Position numbers and translations under genes: made by a program. Below are positions 51,555-60,410 of a stretch of DNA of 64,000 nucleotides, piece after piece. The stretch covers positions 33,797 through 97,796 of the forward strand of contig JAEYCB010000024.1 in NCBI GenBank assembly GCA_023404345.1. Reading direction: 5' to 3'. Every line of letters starts with the position of its first letter. Within the stretch, counting starts at the first letter, position 1. Source of the DNA: Bacillota bacterium. GTDB lineage: Bacteria > Bacillota > Clostridia > Christensenellales > Aristaeellaceae. The notes below the pieces were generated by a model, which saw only the letters and a list, made by a program, of their open reading frames with translations, was not told the DNA's origin and searched no databases.

Positions 51555-52307
51555 TGCGCATACCAGCACTTCAATAACCTGCCAGGGCAGCGCCTGGGTT
51601 CCAAAGGTTCGCAACAGGTGCTCCATTTGAGCGGCTCCACGCACGCGCGCGGCGCGCACATCGTGCCCGAGCAAAGAGAAACGGGCTGTTTCAACACCCG
51701 CGAAACCGGGTTCCGGCTCAAAGGACAGGGGAGGCAGACAGCCTCCGTCTGACAGGAGGCCTGCACGCAAAAAGACGCGTTCCAGCCAGCCTGGACCGCC
51801 AGACGTGCATGGAGTGCCGTGCACAGGGCGCACGCCGCCCTGCATCAGGCGCAAAGCGGCCTCCCGCACAGTTAGGGCGTCAGCCCATCCTTCATGAGCC
51901 AGAGCCGCCTTGCGCGCCGCACATCCGACCACAGCCACGCGCGATGCACGTGGCACAGGGCGGGAAGGCGAAAAATGATCCGCAAGCTGCGGAAACTGAC
52001 GCAGGACATCGCGCCGCCAGCGCGGGCAGGCATGGATGAACCAGGGGAAACGGCCTTCGTCAAGTCGGGTGAGCAGTTCAGCAGCGTCTGCCTCAATAGG
52101 CCCGTCCGGTGTGTCAGGGTCCTCCACACGCGTTGCGCCCAGCAGGCCCAGCGCACGGTCCAACTGGCTATCTTCCAGACCGAAACGTCCACGCAGCGCG
52201 CTTCTGGCCTGACGGGTCAACACAAAAACAGCCGCGCCCGCTGGCCTGGACAGGCACGCGTGCGCCTCATCAGCGCACGGAATGGGGGACGGCTGAATCC
52301 GGGTCAT
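51534..52307 (-). CDS. Stand-alone [FeFe]-hydrogenase H-cluster-domain-like protein
   Basis: 257 residues that align with the catalytic domain of [FeFe] hydrogenase but without the N-terminal Fe-S domains. Order of motifs: AVFVLTRQARSALRGRFGLE, LTRLDEGRFPWFIHACPRW (Cys94), VAVVGCAARKAAL (Cys129), ADALTVREAALRLMQGGV, and VIEVLVCAGGCDRG (Cys250 and Cys254). These four Cys match the H-cluster ligands. The usual proton-relay Cys before Cys94 is Ala, as in sensory hydrogenases. The final Cys motif lacks the GGGQP tail; the protein ends in it. It may be a sensory or degenerate form. GGAGG precedes ATG 52307. It stands alone; maturation genes are not in the window. Confidence 0.82.
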   Translation of the reverse strand: MTRIQPSPIPCADEAHACLSRPAGAAVFVLTRQARSALRGRFGLEDSQLDRALGLLGATRVEDPDTPDGPIEADAAELLTRLDEGRFPWFIHACPRWRRDVLRQFPQLADHFSPSRPVPRASRVAVVGCAARKAALAHEGWADALTVREAALRLMQGGVRPVHGTPCTSGGPGWLERVFLRAGLLSDGGCLPPLSFEPEPGFAGVETARFSLLGHDVRAARVRGAAQMEHLLRTFGTQALPWQVIEVLVCAGGCDRG

Positions 52308-52384
52308 CGGGGAAAACCTCCTTCGCCATAGCGGGGGATATTCCTGTGATACCCGTTTGCAAACACTTTGAAACCGAGGGGGGA

Positions 52385-52834
52385 TTATTCGAGGGATTCA
52401 CCGCGGTCCAGGCGGTCGATCATCCCTACGCGCCGCGCATGGCGCTCGCCTTCAAAGGCGGTCATTAGCCAAATTCGCACAATATCCTTGGCCAGTTCGC
52501 TGCCAATCACTCTCGCCCCAAGCGCAAGCATATTGGCATTGTTATGCAGGCGGCTCATCTTCGCAGAATAGGTATCTGAGCAGGTGACGCAGCGGATGCC
52601 GTGCACCTTGCTTGCCGCCATACCGATGCCCACGCCCGTGCCGCACATGATGATGCCCATGCTGCATTCGCCGCTGGCGACGGCATTGGCGGCGCGAGCA
52701 CCGTAGATGGGATAATCCACGCTTTCGTGGCTGTTGGTGCCGAAGTCCTTGTAGGGGATGCCCAGCTCGTCCAGAACAGCAATAACGTGCGGTTTAAGGT
52801 CGATGCCGGCGTGGTCACAGGCGATGGCGATCAT
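52385..52834 (-). CDS. rpiB: Ribose-5-phosphate isomerase B
   Basis: 149 residues, canonical RpiB: IACDHAGIDLK with Asp7-His8, MCGTGVGIGMAASKVHG with Cys64, LHNNANMLALGARVIG with His97, and the C-terminal GERHARRVGMIDRLD. It interconverts ribose-5-P and ribulose-5-P. AAGGAGG lies 10 bases before ATG 52834. It is a separate copy from the divergent homologue at 31471; here all catalytic residues are conserved. Confidence 0.94.
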   Translation of the reverse strand: MIAIACDHAGIDLKPHVIAVLDELGIPYKDFGTNSHESVDYPIYGARAANAVASGECSMGIIMCGTGVGIGMAASKVHGIRCVTCSDTYSAKMSRLHNNANMLALGARVIGSELAKDIVRIWLMTAFEGERHARRVGMIDRLDRGESLE

Positions 52835-52970
52835 GAATCGGGTGCCTCCTTGTGTAAGCTTGGTGATTTCAGTATAGCATGTTTGGCGCTCAAGGTCCAG
52901 CGCATCGGGGGGCATGTTGACCAAAAACGTGGCATATCCTTGGGCGGTCTTATGCAAAGGAGGGAGAGGG

Positions 52971-54047
52971 GTGCGAGGACGAAGGGCCAGCCTGCTTTTG
53001 GCGCTGCTGATGACGGCGGCACTGATCTATCTGCTTCCAGGGTTGATGAGCGGTCTTGGAAACGGGGATGGCAACCGTATGGACGAACGACTGCGTCCAG
53101 CCCAGATGCGCACGCTCACCGTATGGCTTATGCCCGGAGAGGTAAACGACCGTAAGCTGCTCAATGAGGCCTGTACGGCATTTGAAAAGGAGCGGCCGGG
53201 CGTGCGGGTTTTCCTCCGTACAGTAACGGCGGAGGAATGGACTGCGCAGGATGCGGTGCTCCCGGATGTGGCGCTGTTGACCACGGGCAGCCTCAACATC
53301 CCCGAAAAGGTTCTGCTTCCCCTGACGGGTATGGAGGAGGTGGGTGCGTCGGGAAGAAGCGGTGGCGTAACGTATGCTTTGCCTTTGTGGCTTGAGGCCA
53401 ACGTGCTCAGCTTTCCCAAAGAGTGGGTGGAGCCGGGCACAACCATACAGCCTGCTTCCAGTGCACTGCTCAGCAGCCCGTCGCCGGAGGCCACGGAAAG
53501 CGGTATGATTGAGGCAGAGAACCTTCCCTGGAAAAAACTGTTGGAGCCGGGTGCACTTGCGCTGCCAGATGGCGTGGCATTACAGCAACTGATGTTTCTG
53601 TGTCCCGTCGGAATTCGGGATGAATTGGCAGCACTTGGCCAGCGTCCGGAGACTGTTGCCGCGGCGCAGGCACGTATATGTACAGTGGGAGAGCATCTGG
53701 CCGCCGTGCAAGGCGGCCAGAGACTGGTCGCCTGCCTGCTTATGCCCGCTGTGAGCAACCGCGTGCGCTATGTGGCGCTTGGACGTGATGGCGAGGATGC
53801 GCGAGCGTTCATAAGCATGTTGGCGTCAGGCGATTGGCAGGCTCGGGCGGCGGCGATGAACATGGTGCCGGCTCTTGTGCAGAATGGAGCCGAAAATGAG
53901 ATCGTCCATGCAGAGCTGGAACGGTTTTCGCAAGGCATGACGCTGCCAAACGCCTTTTCTCATACGGGACAGGAGCTGCAAAGCCTGTGCCTGGATGCGT
54001 TTTTGCGCGCAGCCGACCCTGTGGAAACACTGCTGCGCCTGCGCTGA
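52971..54047 (+). CDS. Membrane-anchored extracellular solute-binding-like protein
   Basis: 358 residues from a GTG start with AAAGGAGG (an earlier in-frame start lies at 52914). One N-terminal membrane anchor (ASLLLALLMTAALIYLLPGLM). The outside domain begins TLTVWLMPGEVNDRKLLNEACTAFEKERPGVRVFLR and continues VALLTTGSLNIPEKVLLPLTG and YALPLWLEANVLSFP. That is the pattern of type 1 ABC sugar-binding proteins (SBP_bac_1). No permease or ATPase is adjacent, so it may be an orphan receptor. Confidence 0.6.
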   Translation: MRGRRASLLLALLMTAALIYLLPGLMSGLGNGDGNRMDERLRPAQMRTLTVWLMPGEVNDRKLLNEACTAFEKERPGVRVFLRTVTAEEWTAQDAVLPDVALLTTGSLNIPEKVLLPLTGMEEVGASGRSGGVTYALPLWLEANVLSFPKEWVEPGTTIQPASSALLSSPSPEATESGMIEAENLPWKKLLEPGALALPDGVALQQLMFLCPVGIRDELAALGQRPETVAAAQARICTVGEHLAAVQGGQRLVACLLMPAVSNRVRYVALGRDGEDARAFISMLASGDWQARAAAMNMVPALVQNGAENEIVHAELERFSQGMTLPNAFSHTGQELQSLCLDAFLRAADPVETLLRLR

Positions 54048-54115
54048 GCGTATAAATCCACCATAGCCTTTTCATACTAAGCCGTGTACTCAATATCCGT
54101 CGGAGGCGATGAAAC

Positions 54116-54814
54116 ATGACTCAGACCACCCATCCCAGAGGCGGCTGGCAACAGGAGGAAATTGACCTGCTGTTTTCTGCTGTGAAGGAGGCTGCCGAAA
54201 ACGGGCGCCCCCTGCGTGACGTTTTCAGTGAAGTGGGCGGACAACTGGCACGCAAGCCCAACAGCATCCGTAACTTTTATTATGCCAGGGTGCGCGAAGT
54301 ACCTCAGCTGGCGGCCCGGCAGACGCCACTGCGTACCTTCACCGCTGAGGAACTGCACAATCTGCTGCGTGACGTGCTTGTGGGACGTGGACGCGGCGAG
54401 AGCGTGCGCGCCTGTGTAAATCGCCTGGCCGGAGGTGACCGGGCGGGAATGCTGCGCTACCAGAACAAATACCGCTCTGTGCTTAAAAACCGGCCTGAAA
54501 TGCTCATGGAGGTGGCAAACGAACTGCGCGCCGAGGGGCTGCCATGCCCCGATGATGTTCTGGCATGCCGCCGCTATAATCTGGCGGGCAGACAACAGGC
54601 CAGCCTTGCTACCCTGGAAAAGCATATGGCCGATCCAAGTGTCCGCCGGATGGTGGAGGGGTTGACTATGCTATTGGAGCGTGCAGGAAGCGCAGCTGCG
54701 GAGAACGAAAACACCGTGCCCTATCAAAAGTGGGCGGAGGTCCGCCGCGAGGCAGACCGGTTGAAGGTGGAGGTGGATTTGCTCAAAATGGAACTGGAGG
54801 ATGCCCAGCGCTGA
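54116..54814 (+). CDS. SANT/Myb-like DNA-binding protein with coiled coil
   Basis: 232 residues. Residues about 9-55 (GGWQQEEIDLLFSAVKEAAENGRPLRDVF ... RKPNSIRNFYY) form a Myb/SANT-type tri-helix with characteristic Trp and spacing. The central part is basic (RNFYYARVREVPQ, RYQNKYRSVLKNRP). The C-terminus (VRREADRLKVEVDLLKMELEDAQR) is a heptad coiled coil. It is probably a nucleic-acid-binding regulator of Clostridia; target unknown. I do not know a named family. Confidence 0.6.
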   Translation: MTQTTHPRGGWQQEEIDLLFSAVKEAAENGRPLRDVFSEVGGQLARKPNSIRNFYYARVREVPQLAARQTPLRTFTAEELHNLLRDVLVGRGRGESVRACVNRLAGGDRAGMLRYQNKYRSVLKNRPEMLMEVANELRAEGLPCPDDVLACRRYNLAGRQQASLATLEKHMADPSVRRMVEGLTMLLERAGSAAAENENTVPYQKWAEVRREADRLKVEVDLLKMELEDAQR

Positions 54815-54891
54815 AGGGAAATCCTTTGTGAGAAAGCAAATCTGCCGATCGGTAGAATGGCGAAAAAAGTTTTGTAATTCTGAAACCGCAT

Positions 54892-55146
54892 GAGCCGCAA
54901 GCAAACGCGGCTCTCAGCGTGTCGGAAAAATTCCGCCTGCTGCGGCCTTTTCCGACAAAACACGTTTCCACTGCGTCTACAGCGCGGCCGGGGAAACGTG
55001 CAAGGAAATATTGCAGCGCAAGGCTTCCGAATCCACCGCGCATGTCGCTGGATTCGGATTTCATTTGGAGGGCTGCGGCCCTCCAAACCTCTCAAAATAG
55101 GCTTCTTGACAGCCTGCGAGCCGCAAGTAAACGCGGCTCTTTTTTA
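54892..55146 (+). repeat. Interspersed hairpin element, copy B, flanked by a duplicated terminator hairpin
   Basis: Left hairpin at 54892-54914, of the form GAGCCGCAA..ACGCGGCTCT, and right hairpin at 55118-55140 differ at one base; a T run after the right one makes it a terminator. Between them: TCAGCGTGTCGGAAAA, TTCCGCC..TTTTCCG hairpins, TCCGAATCCA / TGGATTCGGA (55026-55058), GAGGGCTGCGGCCCTC and CTTGACAGCCTG. Order and 10-base stem are identical to copy A; the flanking hairpin sequence is different and locus-specific. Confidence 0.8.
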
Positions 55147-55384
55147 TATAATAAGCGAGCATTCTGTCCTTTCCGGGGGGGCCTGTTTTACGATCTGGCA
55201 TGTTGAGGAATACTTATCTATACACAATATTCATTGTTCAGAAATTTACGGAAAATCATCAAAAGTAAGTATGAAAAAATATATATTTCTTATTATTATA
55301 TGAAGAAAGCCGTATTATTTATCATAAAATACAAAAAGAATACAGAAAAAACGGCGGCTGACAAGGATTCACAACCTGAAATGA
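55147..55384. other. AT-rich gap before the peptide operon promoter
   Basis: About 240 bases of AT-rich sequence (runs such as ATATATTTCTTATTATTATA). No gene, dyad or operator stood out. Confidence 0.4.
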
Positions 55385-55413
55385 TTGCATAATCACTCAA
55401 TTAGATGTATAAT
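55385..55413 (+). promoter_or_regulatory. Promoter of the carboxypeptidase/peptide transport operon
   Basis: TTGCAT 55385-55390 and TATAAT 55408-55413, spacer 17. The leader begins with a small hairpin TCTCGT..ACGAGA. Confidence 0.75.
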
Positions 55414-55495
55414 ATGAAGTCTCGTGAAAGAAATCAACGAGATGCGCGGCTTTCACCCGCGTTTTCCAGAAAAACATCATGCAGAAAGGTGGAAA

Positions 55496-56890
55496 ATGGG
55501 CATGGATATGAAAGAAATCATCGCACGGGTGCCGGATTACACCTGCTTTATGACGGTGGACGAGCTGGACCAGAGCACGCAGAAGTTGGCGAGCGAGTAT
55601 CCGGACCGCGTGAAGGTCCGCTGCGTGGGACATTCGCGAGAAGGACATCCCATTCAGCTGATCCAGATTGGACACGGCAGCAAAAATGCGCTGGTCTTTG
55701 CCTGCCCTCATCCCAACGAGCCTATCGGATCGCTGACGGTGGACTTTCTCACCAGAGAGCTGGCGTCTAACGAGGAATTGGAAAAAGAGCTGGACTATAC
55801 CTGGTATTTCATCAAGTGCATCGATATCGACGGCAGCCGCATGAACGAGGGCTGGTTCAAGGGGCCGTTCGGGATCACCAACTATATGCACCACTATTTC
55901 CGCCCGGCCTTCCGCGATCAGGTGGAATGGACCTTCCCGGTCAAGTATAAAAAGCTGGAGTTTAACAGCCCCATTCCCGAAACCAAAGTGCTGATGGACC
56001 TGATTGATACCCTGCGGCCGGAGTTCATGTTCTCGCTGCACAATCTGGGCTTTGGCGGCGCTTACTGGTACATCACCAAGGATATTCCGGAGCTGTATCC
56101 CAAGTTCTACGATATCGTCAAGCAGATGGGCATTCCCCGCAAGCTGGGCGAGGCTGAGACGCCCTATGCAGTAACGTTTGCGCCGGCGGTGTTCCAGATG
56201 ATGAAGGCGCGGAATTCGTATGATTACAACGAGCGTTTCACCGGAAAGGATCCGGTTGCAGGCCATAATTATGGTACCAGCAGTGACGAGTATGCCAACC
56301 GGGACGGTCAGGACCGGACGTTGACGTTTGTGTGCGAGCTGCCGTACTTCTATTCCGACAAGATTGACGATACATCGCTGACTGACCGCGACCGTAGCGA
56401 CGTGATCTTGGAAAGCTGCGATATGAAGGAGAAGCTTGACGGCCAGACGCGTGGCATCTTCCAGCGTGTAGAGGACCTGCTCAGCGGGGATGACAATTAC
56501 TTCCGCCGCGCTCTGGAAGAAAAGCTGGGCGGCTCGGAGAGCATCGAGGCGCAGCGCGCCTGGGCCAAGTCGCCTGAATGCGCGGGGAAGGCCACGCAGG
56601 CGCAGATGTTTGATAACCTTTATGTGATGCGTTACTTCCGCTGCACCAACCTGTGCCTGCTGGTGCGTGGCATTGACTTTGAGCTTAAGCGCGCAGCTGA
56701 GCGTGGATTTACCGCGGAGCAGGTGCAGCGGCTCAAGGATGCCTTTGAGGCGGCCAGCGCTTTGCTGGACTCCGAATGCGCCTATCTTGAAGAAAACATG
56801 CATTACCAGATCACACCTGTGCGCAATCTGGTGACTGCTCAGGCCGTGTGCGGTCTTTTGACGGCTGAATATGTATCCTCGCATTCGTGA
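55496..56890 (+). CDS. M14-family zinc carboxypeptidase
   Basis: 464 residues. Zinc ligands: His and Glu in CPHPNEPIGS (HxxE) and the His in FSLHNLGFGG; DIDGSRMNEGW and the Glu-bearing CELPYFY near the end complete an M14-like active site (LTFVCELPYF). No signal peptide, so it acts in the cytoplasm, trimming imported peptides. Start chosen at ATG 55496 (AGAAAGGTGG upstream; 55502 also possible). It is first in an operon with the dipeptide ABC transporter, suggesting paired uptake and hydrolysis. Confidence 0.8.
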   Translation: MGMDMKEIIARVPDYTCFMTVDELDQSTQKLASEYPDRVKVRCVGHSREGHPIQLIQIGHGSKNALVFACPHPNEPIGSLTVDFLTRELASNEELEKELDYTWYFIKCIDIDGSRMNEGWFKGPFGITNYMHHYFRPAFRDQVEWTFPVKYKKLEFNSPIPETKVLMDLIDTLRPEFMFSLHNLGFGGAYWYITKDIPELYPKFYDIVKQMGIPRKLGEAETPYAVTFAPAVFQMMKARNSYDYNERFTGKDPVAGHNYGTSSDEYANRDGQDRTLTFVCELPYFYSDKIDDTSLTDRDRSDVILESCDMKEKLDGQTRGIFQRVEDLLSGDDNYFRRALEEKLGGSESIEAQRAWAKSPECAGKATQAQMFDNLYVMRYFRCTNLCLLVRGIDFELKRAAERGFTAEQVQRLKDAFEAASALLDSECAYLEENMHYQITPVRNLVTAQAVCGLLTAEYVSSHS

Positions 56891-56929
56891 GGTTGCATAT
56901 ATACCATTTAAAGGAAAGGATGAATCCCT

Positions 56930-58477
56930 ATGGCAAGGAAATGGCTCTCTGTCCTGCTGCTTATGTGCCTGGTTGTAAGCGTAATGACGCCTGCCGCCCT
57001 GGCTGACGACAGCAACGAAACCTTCATTGTTGTCACCAATGAGGACCCCAAGAGCTTCAACCCCGACGCGCAGGCTGATGACTATGGCTGGCCTATCTTC
57101 CAGAACATGTTCGACGGCCTGTTCCAGCTGAACTGGAACAACGAGATCGTGCCCAACCTGTGCGAAACCTACACTATCTCGGACGATGGCCTGACCTATA
57201 CCTTCAATCTGCGCAAGGGCGTGAAGTGGCACGACGGCGAGCCCTTCACCTCCGCTGACGTGGAGTTCACCTTCCAGATGATTATGGACAACAACGGCGT
57301 CATCGCCCAGGAGCTCAACACCTCTGTTGCCGAGATGAGCTGCCCGGACGAGAATACCTTTGTCATGGTGCTCAAAGCCCCCAACTCTCCCATCCTGGGC
57401 ACGCTGGCCTGGTATGGCAACTTTATTATTCCCAAGCACCTTTACGAGGGTGTGGAAGACTGGAAGACCTGTGCCGCTGCCACCACCACCCCTGTGGGCA
57501 CCGGCGCCTACAAGTTCGTCAGCTATGACCGCGGCGTAAGCGTCGTGCTGGAAAAGAACCCCGATTATCACATGGGCGAGCCCGATGCTGAGCGCCTTAT
57601 CTTCCAGGTGATCCCTGACGGCGATACCGCGCTGCAGGCCTTCTTCAATGGCGAGGTGGACATGCTCAAGAACGTGCCCAACTCTCAGGTGCCCGCGCTG
57701 CTAAAGGATCCTCAGTACAAGCTGGGTTATTCCAGTGCTGCCCGCCGCTACCAGATTGCTGTGAACATGAAAAATGAAAAAATGACCTGGGAAGTGCGCA
57801 AGGCGGTTTCCCTGGCCATGGACCGTGAAGAGATTTCCCTCAAGGGCACCAACGGCCTGATGCCCCCGGCTTACGGCTTCTATCCGCCCTATTGCTCCTG
57901 GGCCTTCAATGCGGACGCTGATATCGGCGAGCGCAATGTTGAAGAGGCGCGCGCTCTGCTGGAGCAGGCCGGCTACACCCTTGACAGCGACGGCTACTAC
58001 CTTGAGCTGGAAATGCTGGTGTTCTCCAGCGGCTCCTATGCGGATTGCGGCAAGGTCATGCAGTCCAACCTCAAGGAAGCGGGCATCAATATGAAGCTGA
58101 CCGTGCTGGAAAGCGCCGCGTGGAACGACCGCGTGCTCAACGGCGACTTTGACATGGCTATGCTCAACGGCTATCAGGGCCCCGATCCGGATGCTATGTC
58201 CAAGCGCATTGGCACAGGCGGCATGGCCAACTACTCCATGTATTCCAACGCCGAGGTAGACGAGCTGCTTGAAAAAGCCCGCCGTCTGACCAAGGACGAG
58301 GAACGCGGCGAGTGCTACCGTCGCATTCAGGAAATCCTTGCAGAAGAGCTGCCGATCATTCCCGTTGTGGAAATGACCACGTACTACATCTGCAGGAGCA
58401 ACGTGTCTGGCATTCCTTATATCGATCAGACCCCCGATGTCAGCGATAACAGCTACGCAAAGGTGGTTATTGAGTAA
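56930..58477 (+). CDS. Dipeptide/oligopeptide ABC transporter substrate-binding protein
   Basis: 515 residues, SBP_bac_5 family: VTNEDPKSFNPDAQADDYGWPIFQNMFDGLF, TYTFNLRKGVKWHDGEPFTSADVEFTFQMI, VGTGAYKFVSYDRGVSVVLEKNPDYHMGEP and VRKAVSLAMDREEI. The leader MARKWLSVLLLMCLVVSVM ends in PAALADD, a signal peptidase I site without lipobox Cys, like the sugar-binding protein at 25030. Its partners DppB, C, D, F follow. A hairpin separates it from dppB. Confidence 0.92.
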   Translation: MARKWLSVLLLMCLVVSVMTPAALADDSNETFIVVTNEDPKSFNPDAQADDYGWPIFQNMFDGLFQLNWNNEIVPNLCETYTISDDGLTYTFNLRKGVKWHDGEPFTSADVEFTFQMIMDNNGVIAQELNTSVAEMSCPDENTFVMVLKAPNSPILGTLAWYGNFIIPKHLYEGVEDWKTCAAATTTPVGTGAYKFVSYDRGVSVVLEKNPDYHMGEPDAERLIFQVIPDGDTALQAFFNGEVDMLKNVPNSQVPALLKDPQYKLGYSSAARRYQIAVNMKNEKMTWEVRKAVSLAMDREEISLKGTNGLMPPAYGFYPPYCSWAFNADADIGERNVEEARALLEQAGYTLDSDGYYLELEMLVFSSGSYADCGKVMQSNLKEAGINMKLTVLESAAWNDRVLNGDFDMAMLNGYQGPDPDAMSKRIGTGGMANYSMYSNAEVDELLEKARRLTKDEERGECYRRIQEILAEELPIIPVVEMTTYYICRSNVSGIPYIDQTPDVSDNSYAKVVIE

Positions 58478-58498
58478 GCAAGGCTGGCCTTCACCAGG

Positions 58499-58527
58499 CA
58501 GGCGCCGCACTTTCCGGCGCCTGTTTG
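58499..58527 (+). terminator. Intercistronic hairpin after the peptide-binding protein
   Basis: CAGGCGCC / GGCGCCTG stem followed by TTTGG; probably attenuates read-through so the binding protein exceeds the permeases. Confidence 0.6.
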
Positions 58528-58557
58528 GTGTTCATTGTGACACAAGGAGGCACGCAG

Positions 58558-59523
58558 GTGAAGCGGTATATCCTGAAAAAGATGATTACGGCATTTTTTA
58601 TTGTATTCGTAGTCATCATTATAAACTTTTTGATTATCAAGCTGGCTCCTGGTGACCCCGTAAGAATCTTGGCCGGAGCAGATACGATTACGGAGGATAT
58701 GGTTGAGGCGCTGACCATTGAGTTTGGCTTGGATCAGCCGCTTCATGTGCAGCTGTGGAAATACATCGTCAATCTGTTTCACGGAGACCTGGGCAATTCC
58801 TTTGCCTATTCGCAGCCGGTGACGGTGCTCATTGCAGAACGTTTTTGGAACTCGCTGCTGCTGTCGGGCACAAGTGCCATCCTGGCGGTGATTCTGGGTT
58901 GCTGGCTGGGCCTGTACGCGGGTAAAAACCATGGTGGATTGCTGGACCGGTGTTTTTCCGGTATCGCGTATTTGTTTAACTCCATGCCGGCCTTCTGGCT
59001 GGGCATGATGGGCATTCTGCTGTTTGCCAGCACGCTCAAATGGCTGCCCACGCAGGGTATGTACAATCTCAGGGCCGGCAATATGGGTCTGGCGCATGTG
59101 GGCGACGTTCTGGTCCATATGATTTTACCCTGCTCCTCACTGATTGCCATTCAAATCCCCAGCTATTTCCGCATTACCAAAACGTCGGTGATGCAGGTCA
59201 TGGCAGATGACTATATCATGACCTTCCGGGTGACCGGAATGAGCGAAAAAAAGATTTTCCGCAAGTATATCCTCAAAAATGCCATTTTGCCGGTATTGAC
59301 TGTATTTGGCATCAATCTGGCCTACGTGGTTTCGGGCTCAACGCTCACAGAGATCGTATTCTCCTGGCCGGGTATAGGGTCCATGATGTACCGTGCAATT
59401 ATGATGCGCGACTATAACGTGCTGATGGGCATTTATTTGATTCTTGCCCTGTCGGTTGCCGCCATGATGATTGTGGTGGACCTTGTGTATGCGTGGCTGG
59501 ACCCCCGTATACGGTATACCTGA
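58558..59523 (+). CDS. Peptide ABC transporter permease (DppB type)
   Basis: 321 residues from GTG 58558 with AAGGAGG. Family marks: N-terminal KLAPGDPVRILAG, helices around LLLSGTSAILAVILGCWLGLYAGK, and the EAA loop with DYIMTFRVTGMSEKKIF. It is one half of the membrane channel together with DppC, 18 bases downstream. Confidence 0.92.
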   Translation: MKRYILKKMITAFFIVFVVIIINFLIIKLAPGDPVRILAGADTITEDMVEALTIEFGLDQPLHVQLWKYIVNLFHGDLGNSFAYSQPVTVLIAERFWNSLLLSGTSAILAVILGCWLGLYAGKNHGGLLDRCFSGIAYLFNSMPAFWLGMMGILLFASTLKWLPTQGMYNLRAGNMGLAHVGDVLVHMILPCSSLIAIQIPSYFRITKTSVMQVMADDYIMTFRVTGMSEKKIFRKYILKNAILPVLTVFGINLAYVVSGSTLTEIVFSWPGIGSMMYRAIMMRDYNVLMGIYLILALSVAAMMIVVDLVYAWLDPRIRYT

Positions 59524-59541
59524 TGGGAGGCGAGCAGGATT

Positions 59542-60396
59542 ATGGAAAACAAATTGCATAAAACAGCCAAACGCCTTGGGTCTATGTGGAAGGCCAGCCG
59601 CCAGCTTCAGGTGGGACTGATCCTGTTTCTGGTGGTGCTGCTTATCGCCATTCTGGCAGATGTGCTTTCTCCCTATGATCCTTATTACCTGGGCGATGAC
59701 TTGCTGGTGCCTCCCGGCAGCGAGGGCCATCCTCTGGGCACAAACCAGATGGGATGCGATATCCTGAGCATGATTTTGCATGGGAGCCGGGCCAGCCTGA
59801 CCATCGGCATTGTATCGGCGCTGATATCTGGCCTGATTGGTACGCTGCTGGGCGCCTTTGCCGGGTATTATGGCGGCGTGCTGGATAAAATTACTTCGGA
59901 GATTGTCAATATCTTCCTGATGATTCCCACCTTTTTCCTGGTGTTGATTATTGTGTCCATGTTCGGCAGCAACATGTTTAACGTCATGCTGGTCATTGGC
60001 CTGACCTCCTGGCCGTCCAATGCGCGTATGATGAGGGTTCAGGCCATGAGCCTCAAGGAGCGCACGTTTATCAAGGGCGCGGTGGTCATGGGTGAAAGCC
60101 GCATTCGCATCCTGTTCAAATACATCATTCCCAACGGCCTCTTCCCCGTGATTGCAAATACCACCATGGGCGTGGCCAAGGCGATCCTGACCGAGGCCAG
60201 CCTCTCGTTCCTGGGACTGGGCGATCCCAATGTTGTCAGCTGGGGCCAGATGGTGTATGACGGCAAGGCCTATCTCCAGACCGGATGGTGGATTTCCACG
60301 CTGCCGGGTCTGTCCATCATGCTGATTGTGGTGATCTTCTATATGATCGGTGACGGGCTGAATTATGCGCTGAGCCCAAGGATGAAAAAGCTGTGA
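59542..60396 (+). CDS. Peptide ABC transporter permease (DppC type)
   Basis: 284 residues. N-terminal cytoplasmic lead, then DVLSPYDPYYLGDDLLVPPGSEGHPLGTNQMGCDILSMILHGSRASL is the periplasmic/N-terminal DppC hallmark. The EAA loop is MSLKERTFIKGAVVMGESRIRILFKYIIPN. ATG 59542 follows GGGAGG. It overlaps the next gene's GTG, so coupling is likely. Confidence 0.92.
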   Translation: MENKLHKTAKRLGSMWKASRQLQVGLILFLVVLLIAILADVLSPYDPYYLGDDLLVPPGSEGHPLGTNQMGCDILSMILHGSRASLTIGIVSALISGLIGTLLGAFAGYYGGVLDKITSEIVNIFLMIPTFFLVLIIVSMFGSNMFNVMLVIGLTSWPSNARMMRVQAMSLKERTFIKGAVVMGESRIRILFKYIIPNGLFPVIANTTMGVAKAILTEASLSFLGLGDPNVVSWGQMVYDGKAYLQTGWWISTLPGLSIMLIVVIFYMIGDGLNYALSPRMKKL

Positions 60397-60410
60397 GGGA
60401 GGGAAACAAG

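Noticed and set aside
55397..57571. 724-codon minus-strand frame opposite the carboxypeptidase and binding protein
   Set aside because: It spans two well-supported genes on the other strand; composition is shadow-like.
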